In this document: one piece after another, positions 1 through 8,882 of the stretch
Numbering within the stretch: the stretch's first letter is position 1
Layout: each line of letters begins with the position of its first letter
NCBI GenBank assembly: GCA_944386295.1
Contig: CALXAO010000103.1
Location: forward strand, 1 to 40,351
DNA from: an uncultured Clostridia bacterium
GTDB lineage: Bacteria > Bacillota > Clostridia > Oscillospirales > UBA644
Reading direction: 5' to 3'
Length of the DNA: 40,351 nt
Program-made: the position numbers and the translations under genes
The notes under the pieces: generated by a model
Database searches by the model: none
Told to the model about the DNA's origin: nothing
The model's input: only the letters and a program-made list of their open reading frames with translations

Positions 1-40
1 GCTGTTTTAGTTTTTTCTCATCTGTCATAAAAATTACCAT
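1..40 (-). CDS. possible start of a further minus-strand gene, cut by the window edge
   Basis: Downstream of truA on the minus strand there is an in-frame pair of ATG codons, at 40-38 and 28-26, followed by an open frame that runs off the window (residues MTDEKKLKQ after the second ATG). A purine-rich AAAGG lies about 13 bases before the second ATG, which is a poor ribosome site. Too little is visible to name a product. It does not look like the start of rplM, a common neighbour of truA. It may be a chance frame. Confidence 0.25.
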   Translation of the reverse strand, partial: MVIFMTDEKKLKQ

Positions 41-99
41 ACCTTTGCAGAGCAAAAACTTCCTTTTCGCCGGAATTTGTACCGATAAAACTACAAAAA

Positions 100-840
100 T
101 CAGATTCTGTCGTAAAACACATGTTCCAGATACAGGCCGCAGGCAGGAGCTGTAGGACCGGCCAATTTTCGGTTCTTTCCCTGCAGAATCAAGCGAATCT
201 GTTCTGCCGGGTATTTCCGAGGAACAGCCAAAAGCGTGCCGACCATAATCCGTACCATATGATATAAAAAACCATCCGCCCGAACCCGGAACAAAAGCAA
301 ATCTCCATTCCGTTCAAATCCAGCAGACACCACTGTCCGGACAGGATCCGTAATCTTGCTTCCGGCCGCCATAAACGAAGAAAAATCATGTGTTCCAACC
401 AACAGCGAAGCCCCGCGGTTAAGCTGCCCCAAGTCCGCAGAATAAACATCCTGCAATGCCAATCCCTCCCAGAATGGAGAACGAACCGGTGAAATACGAA
501 TCCGGTAAACATATTCCTTGGAAACTACATCATATCGAGCGTGAAAATTCTCCGGAACCAAAAGGACCTGAACCACTGCAAGATCCGCAGAAAGATTGGC
601 ATTTAAAGCTTTTTGTATCATAGAGCAATCCATTCGGGTTTCTGCCGCAAAGGAAACACAGTAATCCAGGGCATGCACTCCGCTGTCCGTCCGGCTGCAG
701 CCGGCCAAATCCGAAAACGTCCCAAAAATACGCCCCAATGTCCGCCGGAGTTCGCCCTGTACTGTACGACCGTTTTTCTGCATCTGGGAACCGCAAAAAT
801 TCCGACCGTCAAACTGTATGCGTAGAAGAAACTTCGGCAT
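100..840 (-). CDS. truA: tRNA pseudouridine(38-40) synthase TruA
   Basis: TruA isomerises uridines 38-40 in the anticodon arm of many tRNAs. The 246-residue product has the usual family length. It carries the catalytic motif GCSRTDSGVHA with the nucleophilic Asp at about residue 52, and later the substrate-channel motif MVRIMVGTLL. The open frame extends upstream to 906, but that extension lies inside ecfT and has no TruA-like sequence. I chose the ATG at 840-838, which overlaps the ecfT stop as TAATG, a translational-coupling arrangement. It is the last gene of the methyltransferase-ecfA1-ecfA2-ecfT-truA operon; ecf genes followed by truA is the standard Firmicutes order. Confidence 0.95.
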   Translation of the reverse strand: MPKFLLRIQFDGRNFCGSQMQKNGRTVQGELRRTLGRIFGTFSDLAGCSRTDSGVHALDYCVSFAAETRMDCSMIQKALNANLSADLAVVQVLLVPENFHARYDVVSKEYVYRIRISPVRSPFWEGLALQDVYSADLGQLNRGASLLVGTHDFSSFMAAGSKITDPVRTVVSAGFERNGDLLLFRVRADGFLYHMVRIMVGTLLAVPRKYPAEQIRLILQGKNRKLAGPTAPACGLYLEHVFYDRI

Positions 841-1661
841 TATACATGCCCCCACAACTGCAACTGGTTCAGTCCGAGAATAAGCCCAATTAATGCAGCA
901 CAGCAAACCAAAGCTACATAATCCCGGGCTTCCATCTGATACCGGACATATCGAGTTCGGCCTTTGCTGTCACCAGTATAGCATCGGCATTCCATTGCAA
1001 CAGCAAGTTCCTCGGCTCGCTGAAAGGCAGAAACAAAAAGAGGAATCAAAATCGGAAGCATTGCTTTTGCCCGGCGAAAAAGATTTCCGCTTTGAAAATC
1101 AGCCCCCCGCGCCTTTTGGGCGTTCATGATTTTTTCCGTTTCGTCCAAAAGAGTAGGTATAAATCGGAGCGCGGTCGACATCATCATAGAAAACTCGTGC
1201 ACGGGAAACCGAATTTTTTTCAAAGGAGAAAGCAGACGTTCCAGTCCCCCAGTTAGCAACAGCGGTGAGGTTGTATAAGTCAAAATCGACATGCTCATAA
1301 CCATCAACATAATCCGCGCAACCATAAATATTGCCGTAATCACACCTTCCAAGGTCACGGTAAACACCCAGAATGAAAACAAAACCCGATCGCCGTTGGT
1401 ATAAAACATGTTTAAAATTCCGGTAAAACACATAATCAGCAGCAACGGTCGAAGCCCTTTAAAATAAAACCGAAAAGGAACCCCTGAAAGGAAGATTAAG
1501 GCAAAGGTTCCGACACCCATTACCAAATAACTGAAAATAGTCGATGCTAAAAAAAGCGCAGTAATATATAGAACTGTCATGACGATTTTTGCCCGGGGAT
1601 CCAGACGGTGAAGCAACGAATGACCTGGAAAATACTGTCCAAGCGTAATATCTCTGATCAT
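840..1661 (-). CDS. ecfT: energy-coupling factor transporter transmembrane protein EcfT
   Basis: Membrane scaffold of a group II ECF vitamin/micronutrient importer. It couples the EcfA1-EcfA2 ATPases to interchangeable substrate-binding S components. The 273 residues begin with the family-typical GQYFPGHSLLHRLDPRAKI segment, then several hydrophobic helices, then the cytoplasmic coupling region. That region has one Ala-Arg-Gly motif (QKARGADF) and, where a second is expected, the variant AMECRCYTG. The start ATG overlaps the ecfA2 stop by four bases (ATGA). No S component is in this window, so the substrate cannot be stated. ECF modules of this type normally serve several S components encoded elsewhere. 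Confidence 0.95.
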   Translation of the reverse strand: MIRDITLGQYFPGHSLLHRLDPRAKIVMTVLYITALFLASTIFSYLVMGVGTFALIFLSGVPFRFYFKGLRPLLLIMCFTGILNMFYTNGDRVLFSFWVFTVTLEGVITAIFMVARIMLMVMSMSILTYTTSPLLLTGGLERLLSPLKKIRFPVHEFSMMMSTALRFIPTLLDETEKIMNAQKARGADFQSGNLFRRAKAMLPILIPLFVSAFQRAEELAVAMECRCYTGDSKGRTRYVRYQMEARDYVALVCCAALIGLILGLNQLQLWGHV

Positions 1662-2518
1662 TGTGGCCGCCCCGCTTTTCTTAATATTTCATCAGCGGCC
1701 CGTGCTACCGAAAAGACGGAAGAAAGATCATATCCTTTTTGGGAAAGCGTCAGAAATACCCGGGTAATCTGAGGAACACTCAGTCCCATTTCAGACAGCT
1801 CCCCGGCACGGGCAAACACCTCTTCGGTCGGCGCAAACATAACAAGATGGGCCTGGTGAAGAACCATAACCTTTTGGGCATTGGCACAAATATCTTCCAT
1901 ACTGTGCGAAACTAAAATCACCGTAATTTTTTCGGTCTGCTGATATTCCCGAATCCGAGATAAAATTTCATGGCAGCCACGGGGATCCAAGCCTGCAGTA
2001 GGTTCATCAAGAATCAAAACCTTAGGCCGCATGGCCATAATTCCGGCAATGGCGGCACGGCGCTTCTGACCGCCGGACAATTCAAAGGGAGATCGTGTCC
2101 GGAACCGGTCGGGAAGTCCTACAAAATACATGGCTTCTTCTACCCGCTGCCGAATTTCCTCTTCCGAAAGTCCCATATTTTTTGGGCCAAACGCAATATC
2201 TTTTTCCACAGTTTCCTCAAAAAGTTGATACTCCGGATATTGAAACACCAATCCCACCCGGAACCGCAATTCCCGTTGAGAAAAACCTTTTTTCCAGATA
2301 TCCTGCCCTTGATAGAAAATCTGTCCGGAGGAAGGTTTCAGAAGTCCATTGAGGCTCTGAATCAACGTGGATTTTCCCGAACCGGTATGACCGATCACAC
2401 CAATAAATTCATTGTCCCCGATTTCAAAGGAAACATCCGCAACCGCCGCTTTTTCAAAGGGAGTTCCGGCACTGTACACATGGGTCAGGCAGGATGCGCG
2501 GAGCAAAGCCTCACTCAT
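1658..2518 (-). CDS. ecfA2: energy-coupling factor transporter ATPase EcfA2
   Basis: Second ATPase of the ECF transporter. Motifs in order: Walker A GHTGSGKST (about residues 43-51), Q-loop FQYPEYQLF, signature LSGGQKRRAAIA, Walker B VLILDEPTAGLDP and switch His in VSHSM. The frame is open to 2530, but the ATG at 2518 is preferred because it begins with the family-like MSEALL and overlaps the ecfA1 stop by only eight bases. The product is then 286 residues. It forms a heterodimer with EcfA1 and docks on EcfT, the next gene. The Q-loop FQYPEYQLF distinguishes A2 from A1, which has FQNPDNQ. Confidence 0.95.
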   Translation of the reverse strand: MSEALLRASCLTHVYSAGTPFEKAAVADVSFEIGDNEFIGVIGHTGSGKSTLIQSLNGLLKPSSGQIFYQGQDIWKKGFSQRELRFRVGLVFQYPEYQLFEETVEKDIAFGPKNMGLSEEEIRQRVEEAMYFVGLPDRFRTRSPFELSGGQKRRAAIAGIMAMRPKVLILDEPTAGLDPRGCHEILSRIREYQQTEKITVILVSHSMEDICANAQKVMVLHQAHLVMFAPTEEVFARAGELSEMGLSVPQITRVFLTLSQKGYDLSSVFSVARAADEILRKAGRPQ

Positions 2519-3359
2519 CTTCCCACGCAACCTTTCCGTTCAAGATATCTTCCACAACTGATACACATTCCTCTTCGGTAAGAACCGCCAGCGGTACCTT
2601 TAGCCCGCCAGCCCGCAGCCGAAACATTAAATCGGTACTCTGGGGAACATCCAATCCGATACTCCACAAATAGCCGGCATTCTGGAACACATAATGAGGT
2701 GACCCATCCAAAACAATATCACCATCATCCATCACAACTACCCGATCCGCCTGTGCAGCTTCATCCATAAAATGAGTAATCAAAACAATTGTCATCCCCT
2801 GTTCCCGGAACCGACGAATAACCGCCATCACTTCCTGCCGCCCCCGAGGATCCAGCATAGCAGTGGGCTCATCCAATACTAAAATCCGAGGCTGCATAGC
2901 GATCACTCCAGCAATGGCCACCCGCTGTTTCTGCCCTCCGGACAGCTGATGTGTCGCATGAGAAGCAAAGGATTCCATCCCCACAATCCGCAGGGCTTCA
3001 GCTACCCGCTGATGCATTTCCTCGTAAGGGACACCTGTGTTTTCCAACGCAAAGGCAACATCCTCTGCGACAATCGTGGTTACAAGCTGATTGTCCGGAT
3101 TCTGAAATACCATTCCTACTGTCCGGCGAAGCTGGGACAGATTTTCCTCACAAACCGAAATTCCAGCAACCGTCAATTTTCCAGAGGTAGGAAGACAAAT
3201 TCCATTTAAATGCTTGGCCAAAGTGGATTTTCCGCTGCCGTTGTGCCCAAGAACAGCAACAAATTCCCCTTCGCAAATTTCCAGATCCACCTGCTTCAGT
3301 ACCGGTTCCGAATTCTCTTCGTACTGAAATGTAAGCCCTTTTGCTTCTATGATATTCAA
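2511..3359 (-). CDS. ecfA1: energy-coupling factor transporter ATPase EcfA1 (TTG start)
   Basis: First ATPase of the ECF transporter. Visible motifs: Walker A GHNGSGKST (about residue 40), Q-loop FQNPDNQ, signature LSGGQKQRVAIA, Walker B ILVLDEPTAMLDP and switch His in ITHFM. The frame is open to an ATG at 3434, but that start would overlap the upstream methyltransferase and add about 25 unrelated residues. A TTG at 3359-3357 has the ribosome site AGAAAGGG nine bases upstream and gives the normal N-terminus NIIEAKGLTFQY, so I chose it (282 residues). It starts 35 bases after the methyltransferase stop and is co-transcribed from the promoter at 4290-4318. Confidence 0.93.
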   Translation of the reverse strand: MNIIEAKGLTFQYEENSEPVLKQVDLEICEGEFVAVLGHNGSGKSTLAKHLNGICLPTSGKLTVAGISVCEENLSQLRRTVGMVFQNPDNQLVTTIVAEDVAFALENTGVPYEEMHQRVAEALRIVGMESFASHATHQLSGGQKQRVAIAGVIAMQPRILVLDEPTAMLDPRGRQEVMAVIRRFREQGMTIVLITHFMDEAAQADRVVVMDDGDIVLDGSPHYVFQNAGYLWSIGLDVPQSTDLMFRLRAGGLKVPLAVLTEEECVSVVEDILNGKVAWEDE

Positions 3360-3394
3360 GGTTAGGATCCCTTTCTCTTTCAAAATTAAAACAA

Positions 3395-4246
3395 TCAGTT
3401 CTGCCAACGGGCAGTTGCTCCGCAGGGAAGGCACAACCCATCCCTTCCTACCGGCAAACCAATTTCAGAAGCGGTTACCCGGCCGCCGAAACGCCGTTCC
3501 ACCGTACAACGTAACAGATATTCCATACATCCAGCCGACAGTCCGGTTGTATAAGAATTTAAAAGAAAAAACAAAGGCTGTTGGCTGAGAACATCCAGAC
3601 AGAGCTCCAGCAACCGGAACAGCTCGTTTTCCAACTTCCAAACCTCACCGTCAGGCCCCCTTCCATAGGAAGGAGGATCCATAATCAGAGCGTCATACCG
3701 CCGTCCTCGCCGAATTTCCCGGGAAACAAACTTCACACAGTCATCCACAATAAAACGAACATTATCTAAGCCGCACAACTGAGCGTTTTCCTTCGCCCAA
3801 GCCACCATGCCTTTAGACGCATCCACGTGACAGACCGACGCGCCTGCTTTCGCACAGGCCACAGAAGCCCCGCCAGTGTAAGCAAACAGATTTAAAACCG
3901 ACACAGGACGTCCAGCACTGGAAATCTGTTCTGCCGCCCAGTCCCAATTGACTGCCTGCTCCGGGAACAAACCCGTATGCTTAAAATTCATAGGCTTAAT
4001 CTGAAACACCAAATTTCCATATCCCACATGAAACACAGGAATTTCCTGTCCCTTCCAATGCCCTCCGCCGGAAGAAGAGCGATAATACGCCGCCGAAGGA
4101 GTTGTCCATCCCGGATGAAATCGGGGCGTACTCCAGATCACCTGCGGGTCCGGCCGAACCAGAGTATACGTTCCCCAGCGTTCCAGCTTTTCGCCGTCCG
4201 AGGCATCTAAGACCTCAAAATCCCGCCAATGTTCCGCCATCCACAC
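3395..4246 (-). CDS. class I SAM-dependent methyltransferase, RlmI/RlmK-like without PUA domain
   Basis: Rossmann-fold methyltransferase of the COG1092 type, whose studied members (RlmI, RlmK) methylate 23S rRNA cytosine or guanine. Motifs: SAM-binding motif I NLFAYTGGASVACAKAGA, acidic VDASKGM, VDDC, then the catalytic-loop motif MDPPSYGRG. At 283 residues it is about 110 shorter than RlmI and lacks the N-terminal PUA RNA-binding domain. It begins directly with the segment preceding the catalytic domain. A GTG start at 4246-4244 is chosen because GGAGG lies nine bases upstream; an ATG two codons later is the alternative. It is first in the ecf operon. An rRNA target is inferred from family, not shown. 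Confidence 0.8.
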   Translation of the reverse strand: MWMAEHWRDFEVLDASDGEKLERWGTYTLVRPDPQVIWSTPRFHPGWTTPSAAYYRSSSGGGHWKGQEIPVFHVGYGNLVFQIKPMNFKHTGLFPEQAVNWDWAAEQISSAGRPVSVLNLFAYTGGASVACAKAGASVCHVDASKGMVAWAKENAQLCGLDNVRFIVDDCVKFVSREIRRGRRYDALIMDPPSYGRGPDGEVWKLENELFRLLELCLDVLSQQPLFFLLNSYTTGLSAGCMEYLLRCTVERRFGGRVTASEIGLPVGRDGLCLPCGATARWQN

Positions 4247-4289
4247 GGCATTTGCCCTCCTATTGTTTCAGTGTGTTTAATCAAAGAAC

Positions 4290-4318
4290 ATTATACCATT
4301 TTTTCTGCGTTCAGTCAA
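4290..4318 (-). promoter_or_regulatory. sigma-A promoter of the methyltransferase-ecf-truA operon
   Basis: Minus strand: -35 TTGACT (4318-4313), 17-base spacer, -10 TATAAT (4295-4290) preceded by TGG, an extended -10. The predicted start is near 4283, leaving a leader of about 37 bases before the GTG. That is too short for a riboswitch or T-box. Confidence 0.85.
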
Positions 4319-4349
4319 GGCTTTTCACGAAAAATTCCACAAATGCTTA

Positions 4350-4377
4350 AAGCCGGGAGAATATTGTCTCCCGGCTT
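4350..4377 (-). terminator. intrinsic terminator after clpC
   Basis: Perfect 11-base stem (AAGCCGGGAGA with TCTCCCGGCTT) and a six-base loop, five bases after the clpC stop. The U tract on the minus strand is short (TTTAAG), so efficiency is uncertain. It separates the clpC operon from the promoter of the next operon. Confidence 0.7.
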
Positions 4378-4382
4378 CAAGA

Positions 4383-6836
4383 TTATTGCGCTTGTTTTTC
4401 GAAATTCAGAACCCCTTCCGTCTCACTCACCTTTACCTTATCGCCTTTAGTAAAGGCGCCTTCCAGCATTTTTTCCGCAATTTTATCTTCCAAAAGACTT
4501 TGAATTGCCCGCTTCAAAGGCCGAGCACCGTATATTGAGTCAAAGCCCTTATCCGCAAGAAGAGCAACTGCACCCGCTGTTACTTCCAACTGAACCCCCA
4601 TATCCGCCAAACGGTGGCAAACCTGGGCAACCAAACGGTTGGCAATTTCACAGATATCCTCTTTGCGCAGTTGGGTAAAGACAATAATATCATCGATCCG
4701 ATTTAAAAATTCCGGACGAAAAGTTCCTTTCAGATCGTCCAAAACTGACGCACGGATTTTTTCCTGTGTCTGAGAAAATTCCTCTGTCTGCGGAGCAAAT
4801 CCCAGTTGTTTGCGCTCGGTAATATTCCGAGCCCCCACATTGCTGGTCATAATAATAACCGCATTTTTGAAATCTACCTTCCGGCCCTGACCATCGGTCA
4901 GCTGACCATCGTCAAGAATTTGAAGAAGAACATTAAAGACATCGGGGTGGGCCTTTTCAATTTCATCGAACAGAATCACCGAATAAGGCTTCCGACGAAC
5001 CTTTTCAGTCAGCTGACCGCCTTCTTCGTAACCCACATACCCTGGAGGAGATCCAATCAGCCGGGAAACGGTATGCTTCTCCATATATTCCGACATATCA
5101 ATACGGATCATAGCGTTTTCATCTCCGAACATTACCTCCGCCAAAGCTTTGGACAATTCGGTCTTCCCAACACCTGTAGGCCCGAGAAATAAGAAAGAAC
5201 CAATGGGCCGCTTAGGATCTTTTAACCCGACCCTGCCACGGCGAATAGCCTTAGCTACAGCACTGACAGCCTCCTCCTGCCCCACCACACGTTCGTGAAG
5301 AATCTGCTCCATGTTTAGTAAACGCTGGCTTTCCTCCCGGACCAGTTTCCGAACCGGAATTCCAGTCGCCTGGGAAATCACTTCTTCAATCTCTTCCGAA
5401 GTCACCACCAATTCCTTAGATGCTGCAGACTGATTCCATTGACTACGCAGCTGTTCTAACTCCTCACGGGATTGTTTTTCCGCGTCCCGGAGACGGGCAG
5501 CCTCTTCGAAATTCTGATTCCGAACCGCATCTTCTTTTTCGGCATTTAGCCGAGTCAGAGCTTCTTCTTTTTCTTTCAGATCCGGCGGCGAAATCAAGTT
5601 TTCAATTCGCAATTTGGATGCAGCTTCGTCCATCAGATCAATGGCCTTGTCAGGCAGGAACCGATCCTGAATGTAGCGCTTGCTCAGTTTGACAGCCGAA
5701 TCGATAGCCTCATCGGTAATCCTAACTTTGTGATGCGCCTCATATTTATCCCGGATTCCTTTCAAAATTTCAATAGCATCCTCCACTGAGGGTTCGTTGA
5801 CAATAATTGGCTGGAAACGGCGCTCCAACGCAGCATCTTTTTCAATATTTTTATGATACTCGCTCAGCGTTGTTGCCCCAATTACTTGCAATTCTCCTCG
5901 CGCCAGTGAAGGCTTCAGAATATTAGCAGCGTCCACAGCTCCTTCAGCAGAGCCTGCACCGATCAGCACGTGAAGTTCGTCAATAAATAAAACAACATTC
6001 CCAGATTTCTTAACCTCTTCAATAACATTTTTAATCCGTTCTTCAAAATCTCCCCGGTACTTAGAACCAGCAATCATAGAAGCAATATCCAATGTTACAA
6101 CCCGCTTCCCTTTCAGGGTTTCTGGAACCTTCCCCTCTACAATATGCTGCGCAAGACCTTCAGCAATGGCAGTTTTCCCTACACCAGGTTCCCCGATTAA
6201 ACAGGGATTGTTTTTTGTTCTTCGGGAAAGAATTTGAATTACCCGGGCAATTTCATCCGAACGGCCGATTACAGGGTCAATTTTATGCTCTGAGGCCATT
6301 TCAGTCAGTTCCCGGCCAAATTGATCCAAGGTCGGCGTATCTTTATGCCCGTGTTTTGCAGCGGTGTTTCCTCCGGATTTCCGGTTTCCAGCCGTGGACG
6401 CGGCAAGTCCCATCAATTCCAGAATATCGGAATAAATATCCCGAGGATCAGCTCCCTCGCTTTGCAAAATTTCCACCGCCTTGCAATCTCGCTCCCGCAG
6501 CAAAGCAATTAATAGATGCTCTGTCCCAATAATCCGGTGTCCCAACTGGCGAGCTTCCACATAGGCTTGCTCCAGAATTTTTTTCATTCGGGGCGTCATA
6601 TCCTGCCCAGACACCTGAGAGGGTACCCCGGTGCCAATGGTTTCTGCAATCCGCGTTACAATTCCGTCTACCGTAATCCCCGATTTAGACAAAGCTTTCT
6701 GAGACACCGAATCCTCCGTCTGAGCAAGACCAATCAACAAATGTTCGGTTCCCACATAGGAATGCCCCAGCTCCCGAGCCGCTGCCAGCGCATGATTCAA
6801 TGCATAAGTTGCTTTTTCCGAAAAATTATTCAACAT
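4383..6836 (-). CDS. clpC: ATP-dependent Clp protease ATPase subunit ClpC
   Basis: Hsp100 unfoldase that, with adaptors such as McsB, feeds proteins (including arginine-phosphorylated ones) to ClpP. The 817-residue protein has the normal order. Two Clp_N repeats cover about residues 1-145. D1 has Walker A GEPGVGKT (about 215-222) and Walker [10 protein letters not shown] coiled UVR-like middle domain lies around 420-470. D2 has GPTGVGKT near residue 550 and [14 protein letters not shown]. The start ATG is three bases after the mcsB stop, with GGAGG eight bases upstream. It is the last gene of the ctsR operon, so it is expected to be derepressed by heat or protein stress. No clpP is in the window. 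Confidence 0.97.
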   Translation of the reverse strand: MLNNFSEKATYALNHALAAARELGHSYVGTEHLLIGLAQTEDSVSQKALSKSGITVDGIVTRIAETIGTGVPSQVSGQDMTPRMKKILEQAYVEARQLGHRIIGTEHLLIALLRERDCKAVEILQSEGADPRDIYSDILELMGLAASTAGNRKSGGNTAAKHGHKDTPTLDQFGRELTEMASEHKIDPVIGRSDEIARVIQILSRRTKNNPCLIGEPGVGKTAIAEGLAQHIVEGKVPETLKGKRVVTLDIASMIAGSKYRGDFEERIKNVIEEVKKSGNVVLFIDELHVLIGAGSAEGAVDAANILKPSLARGELQVIGATTLSEYHKNIEKDAALERRFQPIIVNEPSVEDAIEILKGIRDKYEAHHKVRITDEAIDSAVKLSKRYIQDRFLPDKAIDLMDEAASKLRIENLISPPDLKEKEEALTRLNAEKEDAVRNQNFEEAARLRDAEKQSREELEQLRSQWNQSAASKELVVTSEEIEEVISQATGIPVRKLVREESQRLLNMEQILHERVVGQEEAVSAVAKAIRRGRVGLKDPKRPIGSFLFLGPTGVGKTELSKALAEVMFGDENAMIRIDMSEYMEKHTVSRLIGSPPGYVGYEEGGQLTEKVRRKPYSVILFDEIEKAHPDVFNVLLQILDDGQLTDGQGRKVDFKNAVIIMTSNVGARNITERKQLGFAPQTEEFSQTQEKIRASVLDDLKGTFRPEFLNRIDDIIVFTQLRKEDICEIANRLVAQVCHRLADMGVQLEVTAGAVALLADKGFDSIYGARPLKRAIQSLLEDKIAEKMLEGAFTKGDKVKVSETEGVLNFEKQAQ

Positions 6837-6839
6837 AAA

Positions 6840-7844
6840 TTATTCCTCCTTTGAAAGCGCTTCCCGCACCAGCTCAGCGCGCTTTACATCTCTCTGGCCA
6901 GCTTCTAAACTTCCGCCTCCTGACAGCATCAGACTGTAAGGTTGGGAATGCATGAACAGCCGATCCAATGCACTTCGATTTAGCGAAAGCAGTCCAGCTT
7001 CCGCACCTAAACGGATTTTGGAAAATAATGCAGCAAACTCTGCTGAAGAAAGGATTCTGGCATACCGCAAAATCCCATACGCCCGAAAAATTTCATCCTG
7101 CCAGGCAGGATCCTTCAACAGCTTTTCCCGAACCGCAGCTTCCGAATGACAAATCTGCGCCGTAACCTTTGTCAGCAATTCCAGGATGTCTTCTTCCCCA
7201 ATGCCCAGGGATACCTGATTGGACACCTGATACAAACAGCCGCTGGCCTGCGTTCCTTCACCATACATACCTCGAACAGTAATGCCCAGCGGAGATACGG
7301 AATTAATTAAACGGTTCATCATTCCACTGGCTGTCATTGCCGGAAGATGCAACATCACTGAGGCACGCATTCCTGTTCCCAGATTGGTCGGACAGGTAGT
7401 TAGATACCCCAGTTTTTCGTCAAATGCATAGCCAAAAGTCTCTTCCAACCGGTCATCCAACCGATCTAACCGATCATATAGCCCTTTGAGGCAAAAACCA
7501 TTGCCCATCGCCTGAAGACGAAGATGATCTTCTTCATTGATCATAATACTTAACTGCTTAGAACGGCCTAGAAGCAAAGCCGACCCTTTTTTGCAGGAAG
7601 CAAACGCAGGGCTGATAAGATGTTCTTCCATCATGGAACCGGCTTGAATATTAGTTACCTGCTCCATTTCCAGGTAATCAAATTCCTCTTCCCGGAAAGA
7701 TTTAACAGCCTCCCGAACCGATAAACGAAGTTTTTCCCTATCAGCATCTGTCATTTTCGATTCAAAAACATATCCTTTTAAATTTCGGGCAAACCGAATT
7801 CTGGAAGAAATTACCATGGCTTCGTCAATTTTTATTTTTTCCAT
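6840..7844 (-). CDS. mcsB: protein arginine kinase McsB
   Basis: McsB phosphorylates arginine residues of misfolded proteins and of CtsR, marking them for ClpC-ClpP. The 334-residue protein shows the guanido-kinase fold: the SSRIRFARN segment near the N-terminus and the catalytic cysteine in TTCPTNLGTG (Cys151). It also carries the allosteric phosphoarginine-binding motif RDxxRA near the C-terminus, seen here as QRDVKRAE. A GTG three codons upstream is open, but AGGAGG abuts it. The ATG at 7844 lies eight bases after that AGGAGG and is chosen. Its place between mcsA and clpC is the standard order. Confidence 0.96.
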   Translation of the reverse strand: MEKIKIDEAMVISSRIRFARNLKGYVFESKMTDADREKLRLSVREAVKSFREEEFDYLEMEQVTNIQAGSMMEEHLISPAFASCKKGSALLLGRSKQLSIMINEEDHLRLQAMGNGFCLKGLYDRLDRLDDRLEETFGYAFDEKLGYLTTCPTNLGTGMRASVMLHLPAMTASGMMNRLINSVSPLGITVRGMYGEGTQASGCLYQVSNQVSLGIGEEDILELLTKVTAQICHSEAAVREKLLKDPAWQDEIFRAYGILRYARILSSAEFAALFSKIRLGAEAGLLSLNRSALDRLFMHSQPYSLMLSGGGSLEAGQRDVKRAELVREALSKEE

Positions 7845-7856
7845 TTTGCGCACCTC

Positions 7857-8327
7857 CTATACATTTTTTTCCAAATCACGAATTTTATCCCGCAGGATGG
7901 TTGCCTCTTCGAAGTTTTCCGCAGCCACTGCTTCCTCCAGCTTCCGACGAAGCTGTTCCAGTTCTGTTTCCTCTTTTCTCAATGCCTGGGGTGTTTTTCC
8001 GCAGTGCTTTTTGTTTCCGCTGACCCGTTGAATTACAGAAGCCAAATGCTCCCGAAACGCATGGTAACACTCAGGGCATCCTGTCTTTCCACCTTCAGAT
8101 AGCTCTGTAAGACTCATACCACAGGTTGGACAGACAGAAGATGGGGCAATAGATGTCCGTCCGAAAAACGGGGCAAAAACAGAATCAAATCCAAAGCCGG
8201 AAAAATTATCCGACAAACCCAATTTCGCAGCACACTCCGAACAGAGAAACACCTCACTGGTTTTTCCATTAATGGTTTGTTTAAAATAGGTTGTAGCCGT
8301 ATTTTTTTTGCAATTTTCACACAACAT
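7857..8327 (-). CDS. mcsA: McsA, zinc-binding activator of McsB
   Basis: McsA binds and activates the arginine kinase McsB. Four CxxC pairs are visible (CENC, CSEC, CPTC, CPEC), consistent with two zinc sites. A C-terminal UVR motif follows (ENFEEATILRDKIRDLE), the same type as in UvrB and in the ClpC middle domain. Two adjacent ATG codons follow an AGGAG. The second, at 8327, has eight-base spacing and gives the family N-terminus MLCENC, so it is chosen; the product is 156 residues. It begins 11 bases after the ctsR stop and ends 12 bases before mcsB. Confidence 0.93.
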   Translation of the reverse strand: MLCENCKKNTATTYFKQTINGKTSEVFLCSECAAKLGLSDNFSGFGFDSVFAPFFGRTSIAPSSVCPTCGMSLTELSEGGKTGCPECYHAFREHLASVIQRVSGNKKHCGKTPQALRKEETELEQLRRKLEEAVAAENFEEATILRDKIRDLEKNV

Positions 8328-8338
8328 CATAATCACTC

Positions 8339-8791
8339 CTATGCAATAACAGATAATAACATGTGTTTCATAATTTCCGCCCGAACCGTATCTCGACAAT
8401 CCAGGGGTATCGCAGACAAAGCGTTATCGGAAACTGCGGCGCGCATTACCCGGAACAACTGAGGAGTCAAATAAGAATAATCCAACATATTCCGCAAAAA
8501 GACCTCCGCGTTCATCGCGTTTAAGCGATTGCCAACTGCATTCACCACGTGCATAATGTGAACATTCTTATCCTGTTTGACCCGGCGAATCCGAATATAT
8601 CCTCCGCCACCCCGGCGGCTTTCGATAATATACCCGTGCTCCGGCGTAAACCGGGAAGAAATCACATAGTTAATCTGGCTGGGAACTACGTTAAATTGCT
8701 GGGCAAGCTCATTGCGCTGCAATTCCACAAGTCCGTCTGCTTTTTCAAGACTGTCCAGAAGGAAGGCAGCAATCAGATCACTGGATTTCAT
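8339..8791 (-). CDS. ctsR: transcriptional repressor CtsR
   Basis: CtsR represses class III heat-shock genes by binding tandem heptads. The 150-residue protein has the N-terminal winged helix: recognition helix region VVPSQINYVISSRFTPEHGY and the glycine-rich wing RRGGGGYIRIRR. The C-terminal dimerisation domain follows. The frame is open to 8872, but that region holds the promoter and one operator. The ATG at 8791 gives the family start MKSSDLIAAFLL. The ribosome site (AAAAGAG) is weak and distant. It is the first gene of the operon and is very probably autoregulated through the two boxes described below. Confidence 0.95.
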   Translation of the reverse strand: MKSSDLIAAFLLDSLEKADGLVELQRNELAQQFNVVPSQINYVISSRFTPEHGYIIESRRGGGGYIRIRRVKQDKNVHIMHVVNAVGNRLNAMNAEVFLRNMLDYSYLTPQLFRVMRAAVSDNALSAIPLDCRDTVRAEIMKHMLLSVIA

Positions 8792-8814
8792 TGGTGCTTC
8801 ATCTCTTTTCTGAT

Positions 8815-8831
8815 TTTGACTTTCTTTGATT
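8815..8831 (-). promoter_or_regulatory. CtsR operator between promoter and ctsR start
   Basis: Minus strand reads AATCAAA-GAA-AGTCAAA. The CtsR consensus is a direct repeat RGTCAAA-NAN-RGTCAAA. The second heptad is perfect, the first has one mismatch, and the spacer fits. It lies about 13-29 bases downstream of the -10, so bound CtsR would block clearance. Confidence 0.8.
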
Positions 8832-8843
8832 TTTTGTGTTTTT

Positions 8844-8872
8844 ATTATACACTGAATTGAAAAAAGAATCAA
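8844..8872 (-). promoter_or_regulatory. sigma-A promoter of the ctsR-mcsA-mcsB-clpC operon
   Basis: Minus strand: -35 TTGATT (8872-8867), 17-base spacer, -10 TATAAT (8849-8844). CtsR-type heptads lie on both sides. Confidence 0.85.
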
Positions 8873-8882
8873 GCTTCATTTT

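Noticed and set aside
1970-2581. 203-codon plus-strand open frame
   Set aside because: It lies wholly antisense to ecfA2 and the end of ecfA1, both of which have complete motifs. It has no ribosome site and no recognisable protein sequence.
4247-4289. riboswitch ahead of the ECF operon
   Set aside because: ECF vitamin importers are often riboswitch-controlled, but the predicted leader here is only about 37 bases.
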